From assembly GCA_025927935.1 (NCBI GenBank), contig JAICKM010000321.1:1-7660 (forward strand): a DNA stretch of 7,660 nucleotides. Reading direction: 5' to 3'. Position numbers and translations under genes: made by a program. Positions 5,513 through 7,660 of this stretch are shown in pieces. The notes under the pieces were generated by a model. That model did no database searches. It had not been told where the DNA came from and saw only the letters and a program-made list of their open reading frames with translations. This DNA is from Chloroflexia bacterium (lineage in GTDB: Bacteria; Chloroflexota; Chloroflexia; QHBQ01; JADMIH01). Every line of letters begins with the position of its first letter. Positions within the stretch are counted from its first letter, which is position 1.

Positions 5513-6192
5513 TAATGCCGGCCCACCAGGCCCTCCAGATCCTGATGCTTGCCGACCACGGCCAGCACGTCGCCCGGATGCACCACTTCCCCGGGGTCGG
5601 GCGCGCAGATCAACTGCTTGCCTCGCCGCAGCACTTGCACCTGTAAGCCCGCATAGCCGTTATTGGCCGCCGGGCCGCGCCCGCCCATGCCCAGGTCGCG
5701 CAGGCTGCGCCCGGCCCATTCCGGCGGGGCCGGTACTTGCAAAATCACGTAGTCTTCGCCTAAATCGAGGAAATCCGCGATGGCCGGGTACACCAGGCTG
5801 TGGGCCACCCGGTAGCCGGCATCTGCCTCCGGAAAGATCACTAGATCCGCGCCGACCTTTTCCAGCACGCGCTGCTGGAGCGCGCTCCCGGCCTTGGCAA
5901 GCACCCGGCGCACCCCTAGTTCTTTGAGCAGCAGGGTGATCAAAATACTGCTCTCCACATCCACGCCAATCGCCACGACCACCGCGTCATAGTGCCCAAT
6001 GCCGATGCTACGCAGCGCTTCCTCGTTGGTGGCGTCGAGTTGCACCGCGTCGGTCACAATCGGGCGCGCTTCTTGCACCTGCGCCATATCCTGGTCGATG
6101 CCCAGCACATCGTGGCCCAGGGCGCGCAAGGTGCGGCAGAGGCTGGACCCAAACCGGCCCAGCCCGATCACGGCAAAGTCCTTCCCGGCCAT
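5512..6192 (-). CDS. ktrA: KtrA/TrkA-type RCK regulatory subunit of K+ uptake system
   Basis: This 226-residue cytosolic protein matches the usual length of KtrA, the octameric-ring gating subunit of Ktr potassium transporters. Residues 4 to about 120 form an RCK-N Rossmann domain: GLGRFG (10-15) is the nucleotide-binding glycine motif, D33 and D35 lie at the end of the second strand, and D53-A-T follows the third. VLEKVGADLVIFPEADAG (109-126) is the family's hallmark. Residues about 138-226 are an RCK-C domain ending in the conserved VHPGDVLAVVG (204-214). In characterised members the RCK-N domain binds ATP or ADP and RCK-C can bind c-di-AMP; that is family knowledge, not seen here. A Gly/Asn-rich stretch (170-182, GGRGPAANNGYAG) appears to be a small insertion in RCK-C. 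The ATG at 6192 has AAAGGA 5 bases upstream and begins MAGKDFAVIGLG; an upstream extension to 6231 would run into the leader hairpin. It is the second gene of the ktrB-ktrA operon. Confidence 0.93.
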   Translation of the reverse strand: MAGKDFAVIGLGRFGSSLCRTLRALGHDVLGIDQDMAQVQEARPIVTDAVQLDATNEEALRSIGIGHYDAVVVAIGVDVESSILITLLLKELGVRRVLAKAGSALQQRVLEKVGADLVIFPEADAGYRVAHSLVYPAIADFLDLGEDYVILQVPAPPEWAGRSLRDLGMGGRGPAANNGYAGLQVQVLRRGKQLICAPDPGEVVHPGDVLAVVGKHQDLEGLVGRH

Positions 6193-6217
6193 ATCCGTCC
6201 TTTCGTCCGGCGCTATC

Positions 6218-6239
6218 GGGCCGGTTTGCAACCGGTCCC
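6218..6239 (-). other. Intercistronic hairpin between ktrB and ktrA
   Basis: GGG-CCGGTT (6218-6226) pairs with AACCGG-T-CCC (6230-6239): nine base pairs, a TGC loop and one bulged base. It sits in the 70-bp gap between the ktrB stop (6263-6265) and the ktrA start (6192), about 18 bp upstream of the ktrA ribosome-binding site. No T-run follows on the minus strand, so it is unlikely to be a full terminator. It may set the KtrB:KtrA ratio through processing or partial attenuation, which is inference. Confidence 0.5.
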
Positions 6240-6262
6240 TACAATGCTACCTGGGTCGCCGG

Positions 6263-7660
6263 TCAGCCGATCAGCACAGGCTCCTCGGCGTATGTCACCC
6301 GTGGCGCCCGTTCGCGGGCGGCCAGCAGCACGACCAGTGTCAACGGCCCCAGCCGGCCGATAAACATCATCAGTTCGATAATCACCCGCCCCGGCTCCGA
6401 CAACCGCCCGGTGGTATCCAGGGTCAAGCCCACGGTCGAGAATGCGGAGATCACCTCGAATAGCGCGTGGTTTAGCGCGAGGGCCGGGTCGGTCAACGCC
6501 AGCATGAACGTCGCGCTGACGATCACGACCCCGGAAATCAGCACCACGGTGAGCGCCTTGTTGATCGACTCCTGGCTCAGCGTGCGCTTGAACAACTCCG
6601 GGCGGGGCCGCCCGGCAATAGTGCCCGCGGCGCCGGCAAATAGCGCCGCCACGGTATTCACCTTGACCCCGCCGCCCGTCCCCGCCGACGCGGTGCCGAC
6701 AAACATCAATACCAGCAGCAGCAGCAGGCTGGTCGCGCGAAAGCTGTTCAACGGGATCGATCCAAAGCCGACGCTGCGCGGATAGAGCGACGTGTTCACC
6801 GCGTCGAGGAATTGGCCGCCGATGTTCTGGCCGCCGAATGTGCGCGGATTGCTGAACTCCAGCAGCCAGAAGATCGCGATGCCCAGCACGAACAGGCCAA
6901 GATGGGCCACCAGCACCAGCCGGGCGTTGAGGCTCAGCGCGGGCCGCGGCTGTGGCAGCCGCCCGGTCGCCGGGTGCTGCAAGCGCACCCGGCGCGGGCG
7001 CCAGGCCGCCAACTCGCCGATGACCGGAAAGCCCAGCCCGCCCAGCAGCACGAGCAGGGCAATGGGCACGATGGTGACGGGGTTGTGGCGTTCGGCGCCC
7101 ATGCTCACGCCCGGCTGGCCCACCGCGCCGAAGACATCGAACCCCGCGTTACAAAACGCACTCACCGCGTGGAACAGCGCCAGGAAAGCCGCCTCTCCGG
7201 CGGGGTAGCGCGGCAGCCAGCCCAGGAACAGGACCAGCGCGCCCACGGCCTGGATCGCTACGCTGACGCCGACAATCGCCAGTGAGGTGCGCACCACCTG
7301 GTCGAGATTCGTGCCCGGCACAATCTCGCGCAGCATCCGCCGCTCGTTCAGGCTAATGTTGCGCCCGATCAGCCAGAACAGCAGCGTGGCCCCCGCGCCG
7401 AAGCCCACCCCGCCCAGTTCGATCAGCAGCAAGATGATAACCTGGCCGAAGCGCGACCAGTACAACCCGGTTTCCACGACTCCCAGCCCGGTGACACAGA
7501 CCGCCGAGGTGGCCGTGAACAGGGCGACGCTGAACGGGGCGCTGCTGCCGGCGGCGGTGGCGGCGGGCAGCAGCAGCAGCAGCGTCCCGGCCACGATCAG
7601 CCCGACAAAACCGAGCGCCAGCACGGCGGCCCCGGTCCAGCCGGCGGCCCGGCGGTTCTC
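6263..7660 (-). CDS. ktrB: KtrB/TrkH-type K+-translocating membrane subunit (N-terminus beyond window)
   Basis: This integral membrane protein of the SKT superfamily imports K+ (in some members Na+-coupled) and is gated by the KtrA ring. The frame stays open to base 7660, so the true start is outside; at least 465 codons are visible. Numbering from the GTG at 7624, all four pore-loop filter glycines are present: CVTGL (43-47, G46), FCNAGFD (157-163, G161), RSVGF (283-287, G286) and STVGL (396-400, G399). The intramembrane gating loop of the third repeat is seen as GTASAGTGGGVKVNT (310-324). The C-terminus carries the KtrB-type signature MMFIGRLGPLTL (419-430). A basic, Pro-rich cytosolic loop (about 209-230) separates the second and third repeats. 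The overall length and signature favour KtrB over the longer TrkH. The gene precedes ktrA by 70 bp on the same strand, and its promoter is outside the window. Confidence 0.94.
   Translation of the reverse strand, partial: ENRRAAGWTGAAVLALGFVGLIVAGTLLLLLPAATAAGSSAPFSVALFTATSAVCVTGLGVVETGLYWSRFGQVIILLLIELGGVGFGAGATLLFWLIGRNISLNERRMLREIVPGTNLDQVVRTSLAIVGVSVAIQAVGALVLFLGWLPRYPAGEAAFLALFHAVSAFCNAGFDVFGAVGQPGVSMGAERHNPVTIVPIALLVLLGGLGFPVIGELAAWRPRRVRLQHPATGRLPQPRPALSLNARLVLVAHLGLFVLGIAIFWLLEFSNPRTFGGQNIGGQFLDAVNTSLYPRSVGFGSIPLNSFRATSLLLLLVLMFVGTASAGTGGGVKVNTVAALFAGAAGTIAGRPRPELFKRTLSQESINKALTVVLISGVVIVSATFMLALTDPALALNHALFEVISAFSTVGLTLDTTGRLSEPGRVIIELMMFIGRLGPLTLVVLLAARERAPRVTYAEEPVLIG

Noticed and set aside
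7622..7624. GTG at 7624 (minus strand) as the true ktrB start
   Set aside because: The frame remains open for 12 more codons to the window edge and the first membrane helix begins almost at this codon, so the start is probably upstream.

Overview
The window is a GC-rich bacterial chromosomal segment with seven protein genes packed on both strands and no RNA genes, insertion sequences or CRISPR arrays that I can see. The leftmost gene encodes a secreted protein with a Pro/Thr/Asn spacer built from PTNTPV repeats. That spacer style, together with GTG starts, high GC and the overall gene content, suggests a Chloroflexota (Anaerolineae-like) chromosome. This is inference from style; the window holds no phylogenetic marker.

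Layout. Positions 1-1020 (+) hold the 3' part of a secreted beta-propeller-like protein with an Ig-like C-terminal domain. It ends at a strong hairpin (1050-1076) that can serve both this gene and the convergent gene beyond it. Two minus-strand genes follow: an O-methyltransferase-fold protein (1104-1769) and a Gly/Gln/Pro-rich protein with decapeptide repeats (1875-2453). A 256-bp divergent intergenic region (2454-2709) carries a good sigma-70-type promoter for the next operon. That operon, on the plus strand, is parA (2710-3537), parB (3558-4547) and a membrane-anchored TPR protein (4578-5507), with gaps of 20 and 30 bp. The TPR gene meets ktrA tail to tail with only 4 bp between stop codons. 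The right end is a minus-strand potassium-uptake operon, ktrB (6263-7660, running off the window) then ktrA (5512-6192).

How the genes work together. ParA (Walker ATPase) and ParB (CTP-dependent DNA clamp) form the chromosome segregation pair, but no convincing parS site lies in this window. KtrB is the K+-translocating membrane subunit and KtrA its cytosolic RCK gating subunit. The TPR protein is probably co-transcribed with parAB and may be a membrane scaffold; its function is unknown. The methyltransferase and the Gly-rich protein cannot be tied to a pathway from sequence alone.

Most of the window is ordinary housekeeping sequence. The items most worth a second look are the repeat-rich protein divergent from parA, the TPR protein in the parAB operon, the methyltransferase lacking the family's usual catalytic lysine, and small hairpins in the leaders and junctions. 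Several reading frames have long upstream extensions; I moved the starts of five genes to internal codons supported by ribosome-binding sites and, for parA, by a promoter.
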